Shown here: positions 33,640-44,700 of the stretch, one piece after another
How the letters are laid out: the number at the start of each line of letters is the position of its first letter
How positions within the stretch are numbered: position 1 is the first letter of the stretch
Assembly: GCA_964059195.1 (NCBI GenBank)
Contig: CAXKWD010000008.1
Span: 50,200,502 to 50,264,501, forward strand
From: Ectobius pallidus
Lineage: Eukaryota; Arthropoda; Insecta; Blattodea; Ectobiidae
Length of the DNA: 64,000 nucleotides
Direction: 5' to 3'
Position numbers and translations under genes: made by a program
The notes under the pieces: model-generated
What the model was told of the DNA's origin: nothing
Database searches by the model: none
Seen by the model: only the letters and a program-made list of their open reading frames with translations

Positions 33640-33901
33640 GTTTTTGCAATTTCAAGTCGTTTACAGGAACTATTTGGGAGTTTACAAGTAGCCCAATGAA
33701 GAGCTTCTGCCTTAGTATTTGGAGTTTGGTATCTGGAAGTGGATGGCTCTCCGCCCCTAACTTTGAGGCTGCCAAGAGCAATCTTCAGTTTTTTTTACAG
33801 TATCACGTTTACGTTCACATTCATATTTCCAGTCATATTTTCCAGATTGTTTCAAACGCTCTCTTGTGTTTTATCTTCTCTGCAGCTGATAATTTGGCCA
33901 T
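33640..33901 (-). pseudogene. Transposase N-terminal remnant of element C
   Basis: From an ATG at 33901, MAKLSAAEKIKHKRAFETIW is a basic start of the AE-K/R type seen in the element G transposase family. A frameshift near 33835 is followed by LGSLKVRGGEPSTSRYQTPN and CKLPNSSCKRLEIAKTLAIN, resembling the conserved LP-SP-KR region of these proteins. It lies just right of F and would belong to element C. It is assigned by pattern only. Confidence 0.33.
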
Positions 33902-34029
33902 GTTACAACTTTGAAATACGTGGAGAGGAATTGGTTAATATTTTACATTATTTGTATATATGTCCTATATCAATAATCACATGATTTTCCAATAAATAAT
34001 ATTTCAATTCACTAGTCATGTAAACTTTA

Positions 34030-35050
34030 TAGCTTACTAGCTGAAAAGGCCCGGCGTCGCCCGGGCTTTGTATTTTGTAATTTGAAATTAACTTTTGGAG
34101 GACTTTCGATTTTGAAACTCTAGGTGCTTATATAATATGTATGTAAAACTTGAAATGAAGAAAAAGATTTATCACACTCAAACTATTCCATCAGAAAACG
34201 CTAGATATAGCTTTTTATGGCTCATAGAGGATGTCGAAAGCTTCATTCCGTTGCTTCTACACATCATGCTTGGGAGGATTTGAAATAAGAAGAAACATAA
34301 ATTAAATAAGATTGTATTGACTTGTCGGAAAATTTTATTTCTCATTCTCATGTTACCATACAACCGTTTCGGTTCTGAAATAAGAGAAATGCAGTATCAC
34401 TTTCATACTTTCCTCCCCTAAAACCCGGGACATAAAATACTGCGAGCATAGGACTCAAAATGTTCCATCCCATGCTTAGGGCCTATGATAAACATCCTTA
34501 TTTCTCAACTAATACAAAGCATACAGCTATGGATAACGTATAAGCGGAAAGGATTATTTACCTACTTCTGATATAGCATACTCACACACTTAAGTTATCC
34601 CAGCAATACGACCTCTTATTCTACATCAAAATGTGAAGTGAGAAAATATTTCTTGTGTCGAGGGTAGAGAAAGTTATGTGACTGCATTACAATGTGCTTT
34701 ATTCTCGTGGATTTTATTCTTCAAGAATTATTTTTACAAAACGTTAGCATCAGAATTCGTTAAAGTCCAATGTTATGTAATGTCCAGAGCCCTATATGAA
34801 CTGTGTAAACAATACACTGTTGTCTTGACAACTGAATGGGATTTCATTTTGTTTGCATAATATTCTCAGAAATTATATAATTTTCAAGGGAAGGACTGAT
34901 TTGTTTCAATTTTAATGTTGACAGCTATACTTCCCGGGCTTAACTGGGTATGTGTGCAAAGTGTCGTGTAAATTGGTAAAGAAATGTAGATTTGTATAAG
35001 GAACAAACATACATACATACATACATACACACTTTCGATTTTATATATTA
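34030..35050. repeat. RTE-like dispersed repeat with GCCCGGGC head
   Basis: It begins CTAGCTGAAAAGGCCCGGCG followed by TCGCCCGGGC and ends in (ACAT)n with CACTTTCGATTTTATATA. That layout is typical of insect RTE-derived non-autonomous retroposons. Short frames inside have no family resemblance. Related heads are at 42205, 42620 and 57970. Confidence 0.55.
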
Positions 35051-35835
35051 GATTTATTTTCAGTACATTTAAAATGTAAACAATAATGTAATGGGTCTGT
35101 CCATGAGAAGAGGTCCACATCCTCCAAAAATTGAAAGTAATAATACAGTGTTGATTGGTACACCAAAAGAAAGCTATAATACACTATTTTTGATAACTCA
35201 ATTTTAAAATATGTTATTTTGGGTATTTCTCCATGTTTTTGAAGCCCAAACTTACATTTGAATTTTGCAGCAAGTACTTGACAAAATTTGTATACAAAAA
35301 AAAATTATATTTTAGCTAAACTACCAAGACATGGGACAAAAACATTTGCTGAATGTTTCTCTGTGTTTTTAAGGTATGTTTAATAACATTTATTTCAGCA
35401 TAAGATTTTTCAAAATGCAGAAAACCCCACTTTGAAAAATGATAAGTATTTGCTGTCCTGGTACTAACAGAAAATACAAAAAAGTTGTGTTATAGTGTTT
35501 TCACTGAGGCTATGTGTAGAAGATGCTAGGAACTGCTAGTTTATGACCCAGGTAATAGATAGCAGTAGACACATTTTTAAAAAATCATCTAGAATTTTTT
35601 TTATGATGTTTTGTATTATGTCCTGATACTAACGACTTCTGGAGAGAAACTCTAAAGTGCACACTGTTGGACTGCTTTTGTGTGCATATTTTCAACATAT
35701 TCATATAATTTCAAGAGAGAAAACTGTAGGCACATATCTGTCAACAAACAGATATATACTTCTGAATATATTTACAAGCCAAAAATATTTTATTTCCTTG
35801 AAATTATAAGCTGTACGTATGTTTTTTTCAACAAC

Positions 35836-35943
35836 ATGGGCAAAACAAATTGTGAAAGGCAGAAGTTATTTATGGAAAGTCACAAGACAGATGAAAAATT
35901 TAAATTGAAGAGAAAGAACATAATAAAGAATTATACAGGGTGA
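35836..35943 (+). pseudogene. Basic N-terminus of element B protein, copy 2
   Basis: MGKTNCERQKLFMESHKTDE followed by a Lys-rich run ends at a stop at 35941. It is identical in layout to the frame in copy 1 (13279-13386, MSKTNCERQ). The presence in both copies shows that the frame is ancestral to B, but the stop in both shows that it was already broken before B2 and B1 diverged or that the coding continues by splicing. Confidence 0.33.
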
Positions 35944-36004
35944 AAAAAGTGAAAAAGAAATAACAGCACTAGAAGCAACATTAAGGAAAGGAGGCAGAAA
36001 GAAA

Positions 36005-36067
36005 AAGACTAAGCCGTGCTACTAAAAAGCAAGCAGACAAAGCTTTTTAGTAGCACGGCTTAGTCTT
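36005..36067. repeat. Perfect 26-bp hairpin in B copy 2
   Basis: AAGACTAAGCCGTGCTACTA continuing to AAAAGC (36005-36030) is perfectly inverted at 36042-36067 around an 11-bp loop. In B copy 1 the corresponding site (near 13190) has only one arm. Confidence 0.85.
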
Positions 36068-36383
36068 ATATATATATATATATAAACTTGCTTAAAATTT
36101 TAGAATAGATTACCGCTCAATAAAAGTCAAAATATGACTTTGATACAATTTCATATAAATCTATTCTCACTGTGATAGAAGGAGTTCCTGTCTTAGCTTC
36201 ATATTCAAGACAAGCAGTGTGCTCCTTTCCTGAATAACAATACAATTGCATTGTAAACATGTATTCTGTAACTTCGTAACGTTGGCCTCAATGTCATTTA
36301 ATACAACTTGTTATGTTGTATTTTAAAAAATTAATATTATATTATATATATTATATTATAAAATCAGGTAAACTGATATGACA

Positions 36384-37544
36384 AAGTGCCAGTATGTTAA
36401 TGTTGAATCAATTATAATTGCAATTATGATATACAGAAAATAAGTTTATCTAATCAGATTAAAATCGAGCAGCGTCAGCAGAACTACAGATTTGTGATAC
36501 CTTGACAATCGCGCACTCACATAAAAATAAAAAAATAAAATAAAAAGACAAGAATTAAAAAATATGTGACCTTTAATTAGTTGTTACTCTGGTACCGGTC
36601 AACCGATTAGGTCCAAAATTAATAGGCTTCTTGCCATGGACGTTATAAATGCTTATACCAAGTTTCATGAAAATCCGATAAAGCACATTTGAGTTATGGG
36701 GCTTTAGTTATATAATACCATAACAATGCACCAAATTGGGCATTATTCCGGTACCGGCCAACCAATTTGGTCCAATATCAACAGACGTCTTCCCATGGAC
36801 ATAAATGTGTATACAAAGTTTCATGAAAATCCGATAAAGCGGATTTGAGTTATGGCGCTTTTAAATAAAAACACTAAATTGGGTTTGACGCTGGTACTGG
36901 TGAACCGATTTCGTTCAATATCAATAGGGTTCTTCCCATGGACATTATAAATGCCTATACCAAGTTTCATGAAAATCCGATAAAGCATATTTGAATTATA
37001 ATTCTAAAAGTATGTATATATTTCAACCTTGTGCACTAGTAATAATATAAGGAATAATTAAACGTTGATAAGGAATCAATAAAAAGCGTTAAGTATATTG
37101 TCTAAAAATTATAATGTATTGAGAAAAATATAAAAAGAGCTAGTAAAAAGGCCTACTAATGAACAATATATACACAAAATCTAGAATCTATTCTATATCT
37201 ATAATAGAATAGATTCTAGATTTTGTGTATATATTGTTCATTAGTAGGCCTTTTTACTAGCTCTTTTTATATTTTTCTCGATACATTATAATTTTTAGAC
37301 AATATACTTAACGCTTTTTATTGATTCCTTATCAACGTTTAATTATTCCTTATATTATTACTAGTGCACAAGGTTGAAATATATACATACTTTTAGAATT
37401 ACAATTAGCACTAGTGGCAAAATGAAGTTTATTAATATTTGAATTATGGTGCGTACAGACACACGGATAGACAGACAGCAGACAGACGGACAGACATTTT
37501 TCCGTACCCCACACACAATCTCATAAAGTACCATACAGGCACTT
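36384..37544 (-). repeat. Repeat L copy 2, with palindrome insert
   Basis: AAGTGCCAGTATG and its inverse bound the repeat. Three internal units with CCGGTACCGG-CAACC and TTTCATGAAAATCCGATAAAGC occur in reverse orientation between 36595 and 36995. A 400-bp palindrome separates the last unit from the end with the CAGACAGACGGACAGAC run. Confidence 0.7.
37001..37400. repeat. Near-perfect 400-bp palindrome
   Basis: Two arms of about 196 bp (37001-37196 and 37205-37400) match with only a few mismatches (for example TATTGAGAAA against TATCGAGAAA). They include AAAAGGCCTACTAATGAACA and AATCTAGAATCTATTC near the centre. No coding frame. It is absent from repeat L copies 1 and 3, so it is an insertion or a local inversion-duplication. 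Confidence 0.88.
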
Positions 37545-38020
37545 AATAATGACATTAGTTACAATTATAATTTGACTGTAATATGTTCATCCATTTGAAA
37601 GACATTTTGTCCTGATACTAACTGTCCGGATACTAACGCACATGCAGTTGCAATTACTAGTATTACAAAGTATTAAAATTAAAAATCCATAAAACAAAAT
37701 ATACCAACTGAGTCTTGAATAGTGTATGATTCAATTGCTTTAAGCAAAATTTGAATACATGCAGTAAATTAGGAGGAACTTTTACAATAATTCATTCAAA
37801 TTTTTTAACCTTATTTCCTCGTCTGTATACTAATAAAACAAAAATGAACAATAAACAGTATATTTTTGCCATCAATCCCAAGTAAGATACTGGGAATAGA
37901 GTGGTGTTCAAGATGTATACAGCAAAATTGTTTTCTGTAAGTCAAATATCACACCGTACTTCAAATTATGAAGTTTAAATTTCAACCAAAGTGTCCTGAT
38001 ACTAACAATGGACAGTCCCA

Positions 38021-38596
38021 ATACTGTTTGTCCCATCTGTTACCTGAAAACTGTCCCGTCTGTTACCAAAATAATTAATTAATGTTATGCAGTGTTACTA
38101 TTTTAAAGGCATTTCTGAAGTCATCAACCAACATTTTAAGAGGAAAATAATTAGTTTCAAAAACAAAAAGTAATTACATCTGAAAATAGAAATAACTTAA
38201 TGTTTAATTTTAGTAACAGACGGGACATTAATAAGATCACAGTTGAAGCAAGGGTTAAGTCAAAAGTATTAATAGAAAAAAATAATAGATTACCTTAAAA
38301 TAATGTGTTTCCAACCTCAGAAGGTGTTCTATATATCTGTTTCCCACAACTCTCAACTATGCACTCGAAATTTGAGCTTCTTTTGCTAGCAAGCAAACAT
38401 CAATTTGTTCAGACCTCTATAACCATGTTCCTGTCACCGTCACTGAAGGTCAATAAAGGTGCAATTCAATTATCTTTGTTTTGTATAGGTAGTTGAATAC
38501 AACTCTTTGGCTCTCTAATTACATAAATTTAAATTTAAATAACAAATATTTGAAAATGACATAGAATGTCCAGCTTTACTTGGAGTGACCCTTATG
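38021..38596 (-). repeat. Element C right end with iterons
   Basis: GTCCCATCTGTTACC, GTCCCGTCTGTTACC and GTAACAGACGGGACA lie at 38028, 38051 and 38212. The segment closes with CTTGGAGTGACCC. The rest is AT-rich. A short + frame (38305-38496) has no recognised family. Confidence 0.55.
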
Positions 38597-38600
38597 TTTT

Positions 38601-39218
38601 TAAATGTCAGTACTCATTTTTTATGATCTGCAAGTAACATTTTGTTATTGGTTGTTAAATTTGAACATAACGAAAGCAACCAATTTCTTGAAAAGTAACA
38701 GTTCGTATTTAATCCCTATTGTTGACAATAGGAGAATCAGCTGATTATTTCTCTCCAAAAGTTGTTGTTCAGTATATTACTAGTCTTATGAAGTATTATT
38801 ATTACTACCAAGAGTTAATTATAAATTTTGTTACTCGTATTTATGAGGTACTGTGCATTTGTCTGAACCATAACAAAAAAAGTGAAAAGTTTTATTTTAG
38901 ATGGTAAAAATAATTTGTACAGTAGTAATATTTTCTAACAAGAAGGGTTATGTAACTTGTATCACTTACTAAAATTTTTGCATATTAATTTATTTCCATT
39001 TAATGAGCGTTACGGTCCAGACACCAAAAATGAGGACAAATACCTAGTGGTGACCCAAGTATTAAATTACCCATTAATTTGAACAATTTCTAGATTAAAG
39101 ATGAGCTTAAAAGACAGACTGTGATAAAATGGATTTTGAAAAAAATGTTACAGTGAAAGAACTGGTTTTAAAATTAATTATCAACTCCATTACCGAACGT
39201 TAAAAGATGCATCTAGGC
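38601..39218 (+). mobile_element. DNA element D fragment 2
   Basis: Shares TTCTAACAAGAAGGGTTA, TTTCCATTTAATGAGCG and the iteron GTTACGGTCCAGACAC (39008) with 44230-44400. The piece 39110-39210 is the inverse of 43210-43310 (ACCGAACGTTA). The hAT at 39219 is inserted in it. The outer boundary is not resolved. Confidence 0.45.
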
Positions 39219-40605
39219 CAGGGGTCGGCAACCTGTGGCTCACGAGCCTCATGCGGCTCTTTGGATGTGAAGCTGCGGCTCTTTAGTTCCAAAAGCAAAT
39301 ATTAGGCTATTTATTTTATATAAAAAAAATTAAAATCATTCTGAATCGATTAATGAGGATTAGGCACCGATTCTCTCAGCCACTTGTACTCGCTTTTCAC
39401 CGCACCCCTCCCCCGTGACACACGTCGTCACTGTCGTCAGTTCGTCGGAAGCTCTCGAATGACGCCGTCGTCGTATGTTTCTATGTAGGTTTTAATTCGC
39501 TTTCGACACAAGACAATTTGGCATCTTCACCAGTGCTTTGGCTGTGACGTATAGTTTGTTATAGCGAATGCCGTGCAAAATCGTTTCAATAGCAACTGAT
39601 GGAGCCAGAAGTATGACAGGAAAAAATAAAGGGGCAACATAAACAAAGCAAAATAAACCACGAAATTCTTACGTTTCACTCATAATTCACCAAGAAGCGC
39701 TTTGTGCCAAAACATTTCCGGCTGAAATAGTTGAGGTCATGAATTTGGTAATCAAGATTCTTAACAGCATCTTGTCAAAAGCACTCTACCATCGTCAGTT
39801 TAAAGAATTCTTAAATGAAATGGAGACTCAGTATTCCGACCTCCTTCTTCACAATAAAGTGCGATGGCTTTCCAAAGGTAAGGTGTTGAATCGTTTTGCT
39901 TTGTGCTTGAATGAAATAAATACATTCCTAAATGAGAAAGGCATTAATCATCCTGAATTAGAGAACGACAAATGGTTGCAAAAATTTTACTTTATGGTGG
40001 ATATCACAGCAAAATTAAATGAGCTGAATTTAAAACTGCAAGGAAAGGGAAACCCAGCCTATGTTTTGGTAGATGAATCGGTTTGTTTTGAAGAAAAATT
40101 AATTCTTTTTGCAGAAGATATTCAGAGCGGTAAATTACTTCATTTTCAATTTCTAAAGCAATATCGCGATACAACCAGTGCAACTGTTGACACGAATTAC
40201 TTCAGCACAGTTATAAAAAAAATTAAAGATGAATTTCCTGACAGATTTGAGCAATTCAAAACCAACAAAACCACTCTAGCATTTATAGTAAATCCTCTCA
40301 ACACAAATAATAACGAAATCCACATTGAGCCATTTGGAATTGATACTGGATCTCTAGAAATGCAATTGATCAATTTAAAAAGTAAAGCTTTGTGGAAGCA
40401 GAAAATTTACAGAGTTGAAAAGCAAGTTGGAAGAGTTGGAGGTCCAGAAATGTATGTATGTAACGCAACAAAAGTGGACAGCTTTAAAAGAAATGCCGCG
40501 AGTTGAGGCACTTATATTCGACGCATGGAATAGTCTTCCAGATTGCTACAGTGAGGTGGAGAAGTTGGCATTTGGAGTGCTGACTATCTTCGGATCGGAT
40601 AGCAC
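39219..40605 (+). mobile_element. hAT copy 1, internally deleted and 3'-truncated
   Basis: The 5' terminus CAGGGGTCGGCAACCTG is typical of the Buster/Charlie-like hAT group. The first 340 bp match hAT copy 2 (56900-57238). The transposase joins directly to this without its N-terminal BED finger region, and similarity to copy 2 stops near 40605, where element D sequence starts. No 3' terminal repeat or duplication is visible. Confidence 0.78.
39576..40605 (+). pseudogene. hAT transposase (GTF2IRD2/ZBED-like), copy 1
   Basis: IVSIATDGARSMTGKNKG carries the catalytic-site TDGA motif. After a stop or shift come [55 protein letters not shown] and [20 protein letters not shown] (ORF 39739-40506). 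The frame then slips to [20 protein letters not shown] and KLAFGVLTIFGSD, the start of the hAT C-terminal dimerisation region. The order is that of GTF2IRD2-like hAT transposases. The BED finger, first catalytic Asp and the last part (TYLCEQ.FS) are absent. It is inactive. Confidence 0.82.
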
Positions 40606-40619
40606 CAATCTACAAAGAG

Positions 40620-41640
40620 CTGTTTACTTTCAGGTTACACCAACCAGAAATAAATTACTAGTCGGTCAGACAAGTTCAGGTGCTTCACCAAGGCAATTTA
40701 TTATCACCCTTCCTTAATCATCAGAGTGAATTAAAAGTCCTTCTTAAATTAAATTTTGACCTCGTCAAGCTGAAAGGTGGAAAGAAGTTATCCCCTGGAA
40801 ATACATACTATGCTGAGGTGGGCCTACTTAACACTATCAGCGATGATTACAGACTCAACTATATGAATTCCAGTGGTATTTCGACATGGATATGATATCA
40901 AGAAAAAGGGCATCTCTGTAGTACATGCTTCAGTCATTGTTTGTGTCACTAATACCTACTGTCACTAATAATAGGGGAAAGTTTGTTTTTAATTGGACAT
41001 AATGAGACATAGGCCTACTCATAAGTATTCACCATTTCTTTGTGACAACAGTTTTATAACCCTGTGAAAGGGCCTAAGTTTATGTTAAATTACTTATTTT
41101 GACTGGGTCCATGGTTCCTAGATTTTGAAAAACATGTGTAAATTTTCTAGCCTCTTAATTTGTTAAGTAATTCTAACTTGTGTGATTTTACACAGTGTCT
41201 GAACCGTAACAGCATGTGTCTGGACCGTAACATATTTTGAAAATTTACTGTGAGTTAATTATTGAAAATTTGAAGCTGATCAATAGTGCATAATTATCCT
41301 TGAACATTCATATAGAAGGAAAACTGTAAAGTTGTGACAATTCACAGAGATTTGCATGTCTTGACGAAAATGATATGAGTAACCTTCTGTGTGAGTCTGA
41401 ACCGTAACAGGGTACTTTTTATTAATTTCTTGATTGATCAATGTTGACATGGGATTAAAAATATATTGGGGTGAAGTACTGTTTAAAGCCAATTCATACG
41501 TATTATTAACACTTTTGAAAATTTATCTTAACAATGAGTAAGAGGACTCCAAAAGTGTGTAAATGTCTGGACCATAACAATGGAATGGCTGTGAAGCACC
41601 TGCACTTGTCTGACCAATTAGTAATTTATTTCCGGTTGAT
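40620..41640 (+). mobile_element. DNA element D fragment 3
   Basis: Collinear with the inverse of 24770-25270. It ends in iterons GTGTCTGAACCGTAAC (41188), GTGTCTGGACCGTAAC (41216), GAGTCTGAACCGTAAC (41394) and ATGTCTGGACCATAAC (41564). The 3' limit is near 41640. Confidence 0.5.
40680..40895 (+). pseudogene. Element D transposase tail remnant
   Basis: The frame gives LKGGKKLSPGNTYYAEVGLL and YRLNYMNSSGISTWI, then a stop where copy 24770-25270 reads TWIWPEEKGHL. A YY-x-x-V...Y-x-x-x-YM...G-x-x-x-W-x-WPE pattern resembles the C-terminal domain of element A (FFPGLVL...YQVSSM...GWKWPQ). Catalytic parts are absent. Resemblance is by pattern. Confidence 0.38.
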
Positions 41641-42200
41641 GTAACGTGAAAGTAATGGGGGCTCTGTAGGTTAGGGATACAAAGAATACTAGACTATCTT
41701 TTCTGTGGTATTGACTTCACATGATTGCACCCATAGTATTCTCAATGCTGACATTGCTTTTTTTGCACATTATAAAACTGTTCAGGGGTATTCATAGAAT
41801 ACTTTTGGCTCTTTGCTGGTATCAGAACATATGCTTCATCTTCCAACTCCATCCACTGCCACTTTCTCATGGAGTGGTGCCTAAATATTCCATTCATTAT
41901 CTAGAGAAAAAACTTGTTTCTGTAGAATAGGGGATTGAAAAAGGTAAAGCTTTTTTTTTTTAATTGTGCTGCTGAACCATTAGAAAATACTTTCATATTA
42001 ACTTCGTTACATTAACTTAGTAAATTCTTCTTTCAGTTCTCATATTATTGTCTTCAGGAATGTCCAGACAGCAAATTACAGCAGAAAAAATATTTTTATT
42101 GCATAACTATTACCCAGTGGAGGGTTTCCTGTCTGAACATTGAGTTTTTACTCATTTTGCATAGATTTTCTAATTTTTGTTTACATTTTGATTGTATTAT
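41641..42200. other. Unrecognised sequence
   Basis: No coding frame with family resemblance, no terminal repeats. The text 41800-41900 (+ frame 41721-41930) is not recognised. Confidence 0.3.
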
Positions 42201-42990
42201 ACTAGGAGGTGCCCGTGGCTTCGCCCACGATAATTCATTTAAAAATAAAAAATTAAGAGTATAATAATTATTTTAAAGCATTATATTTATTAACACTTGC
42301 ACGCCAATCATTCATAAACTAAGCCATTAATAATTAATGAAACAGCTAAAATTCCGGCTTCAGAGTACATTCTACGATTAGAAAGCGCCCCCTGGGAAAA
42401 CTATATCAGAATCGATTATGCAGTTCCAAAGGAACCTGAGAACACATAATATGTATTGTTTCTCAACTGTATATTGACATGAATATGATGTGAATTTTAT
42501 TTGATCAATTCAGTGTAATTTTCAGAAATTATATAATGTTTCAAGGGAAGGAATTGTTTGTTTGGATTATTATTATCAGCGATATTTCAAGAGATAAAAC
42601 CACCAATATTTTACAGCTGTTGCCCCCGGCTTCGCCCGCCATTATTCATTGACTCCAGGATTTTTAAGAAATTTACACTGGTAGATTATTAAAAATGTTT
42701 GTGGTTCAGAGCTATGAAAATTGTAAGTAAAAATAAAATTAGAATATTTGTTCATTGTGTTCATTTCACTTAGGCCTTATATAATAAAGAAACGGTTTTC
42801 CTAATTTTTTAGTCGTCATGAAAGTTTACACTGCGAGAGAAGAACATCGCCGAGTATACCCAATGAACTCACGAAGCGAGCGAGCAAGCACGCTATTTAG
42901 GGCCGTTGAATTGTATAAGAGCAGATTCTCCACTTGATTGACTTTGACTTGTTCCATATCCTGTGACTTAGTGTCTTTTGGAATCTCTTG
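42201..42990 (+). repeat. Two RTE-like repeat heads
   Basis: GGTGCCCGTGGCTTCGCCCA (42206) and TTGCCCCCGGCTTCGCCCGC (42620) are the GC-rich heads of the same dispersed retroposon type as at 57970. Each is followed by AT-rich sequence with ATTCATT. Confidence 0.5.
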
Positions 42991-43209
42991 GAATGCATTA
43001 ACACATTACATTACAATTTCCCATGATCCATATGTTCATTATCACAAAATTTGTGATCTCGTCTAAGTAGACAAGCAAGGCAACAGCTCTGAACAGTATT
43101 GCTTGTTGATGGGCCTAATGAGCTGACTGAATCAATTCATCTTGTGCAATGAGCAAAATGTATCTCTAATACATTATACAAGTTCATCCATTTCCGATTC
43201 AGTTTTGTT

Positions 43210-43615
43210 CTATTTCAAAAAAGGATGACTGCCTACGTGTCTTCTAACGTTCGGTAATAGAGTTGATAATTCATTTTAAAACCAATTCTTTCACTGTAAC
43301 ACTTTTTTCAAAATCCAGTCTATCACAAAATGCAGGAATTCTGTCTTTTAAGCTCAGTAATCGTGTGGTTATGCCCACTAGCCTACTCGATGGACCTGGT
43401 TTGGTTGAGGTAAGAAAGGAAGGTCATTTCAATCGATGTTACAGCACAGTACTTGCAAAGATATGCACCATCGTTCATTCTTCAAATAGACCCCACCTGT
43501 CTCTCATTATTCTTTATGTTCAATTAGCTTTTGGCCTAGATATCGTAAATATGATACATTATGCTGATCTCCATTTTGGAAAGAAAACCGCGGTTTTCTC
43601 ACTTTACAGCTCCTT
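43210..43615 (-). repeat. Element D piece joined to repeat M, copy 1
   Basis: 43210-43310 matches element D (inverse of 39110-39210). 43330-43615 is repeat M, whose + frame (43263-43694) contains TSLLDGPGLVEVRKEGHFN and LDIVNMIHYADLHFGKKTAV. The same frame occurs in the opposite orientation at 44405-44677. No protein family was recognised, so the open frame may be chance preserved by recent duplication. Confidence 0.5.
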
Positions 43616-44210
43616 CACGGCCGGTTTGCATCTTAACCGCGGTAAAAGTTCAAACCGAGCACGGTGCAACGAAAGTATGACTTTACCGGGGTAAACTAAG
43701 CAACTTTACCGCAGTATTCTGAATACCGAGGTTGTTGGACTCGCCCATTAATATTTCACACTTTATTTCATTGGTAATTTTAGACTTAACTGGTCCTCAT
43801 AAATAAATTCCTTTCGGCAGGCCTACAGGCTGAGGTTATGAGGTATATTTTAAAGTGTTTTTGATTTTCAAAAATTCAAATCTCTCCTTATATGAGTGCT
43901 ATCGAGAAACTAGTTGTCAATTTAAAGATTAGGCTACTCATTAAGAGCTTTTCAACGATACCCCACAACACATGGTTTTAAAAATTTCGAAATTCCAACC
44001 TCTCCCCCACAACCACTGAATCACTGGTATCACCGTAAACTTCACAGGGATTACTATAATTTATGCAGACAAAGTTTCCCTCTAAACCCCATAGGGCCCC
44101 GAAATATAATTTTTTTCAAAATTTCAACCCCCTTCTGCCTCCCCCAAACAGGAAAATTGATTTTTGCCGGCTAAAATCACCAGCTTTTTTACAACCCTGA
44201 GTCCATAACA
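43616..44210. other. Spacer between repeat M arms
   Basis: It contains a GC-richer stretch with three CCGCGG/ACCGCGGT or TTTACCG motifs (43620-43740), then AT-rich DNA with no recognised gene. Confidence 0.35.
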
Positions 44211-44430
44211 AAAATAGTGAGAAAGTTTAATTTATATGTTAACAACAATTTGTACAATAGTAATATTTAATATTTTCTAACAAGAAGGGTTACGTAACTC
44301 ATATCACTTACTAACATTTTAGCACATTAATTTATTTCCATTTAATGAGCGTTACGGTCCAGAAACAAAAAATGAGGACAAATACCCAGTGCTGACCCAA
44401 GTATTTAATTAACCTTTAATTTGAACAAGG
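44211..44430 (+). mobile_element. DNA element D fragment 4
   Basis: Matches 38865-39080, including TTTCCATTTAATGAGCG and the iteron GTTACGGTCCAGAAAC (44350). It stops at the start of repeat M copy 2. Confidence 0.5.
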
Positions 44431-44700
44431 AGCTGTAAAGTGAGAAAACCGCGGTTTTCTTTCCAAGATGGAGATCAGCGTAATGTATCATATTTACGAT
44501 ATCTAGGCCAAAAGCTAATTGAACATAAAGAATAATGAGAGACAGGTGGGGTCTATTTGAAGAATGAACGATGGTGCATATCTTTGCAAATACTGTGCTG
44601 TAACATTGATTGAAATGACCTTCCTTTCTTACCTCAACCAAACCAGGTCCATCGAGTAGGCTAGTGGGTGTAACCACACGATTAGTACAGTATTTATGGT
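44430..44700 (-). repeat. Repeat M, copy 2
   Basis: About 270 bp inverted against 43330-43615 with few differences. The AAACCGCGGTTTTC palindrome lies at the inner end of both. A third, more diverged partial copy is at 45100-45240. Confidence 0.75.

Larger units (their letters stand above)
35092..38020 (-). mobile_element. DNA element B, copy 2
   Basis: It begins TGGGTCTGTCCATGAGAAGA and ends with the inverse of TGGGACTGTCCATTG. It is collinear with B copy 1 in reverse, but lacks element E and the SINE. Iterons of the GTTAGTATCAGGACA type are at about 35455, 35620, 37605, 37622 and 37990. Flanks do not show a clean duplication. It carries repeat L copy 2 and two extra palindromes. Confidence 0.75.
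25409..38596. mobile_element. Candidate outer element C holding F and B2
   Basis: GGGTCACTCCAAG at 25409 and its inverse CTTGGAGTGACCC ending at 38596 face inward. Both are flanked by TTAT (25405-25408 and 38597-38600). Subterminal GTAACAGACGGGACA motifs lie near 25415, 25590, 25787 and 25805 on the left and near 38034, 38053 and 38212 on the right. Nested inside are F (26627-33620), an RTE-like repeat and B2 (35092-38020). The span is inferred from ends and TSD, so it could also be two copies in opposite orientation. Confidence 0.5.

Noticed and set aside
42990..43210. Possible host exon
   Set aside because: No splice-bounded frame with family similarity; flanked by repeat fragments.
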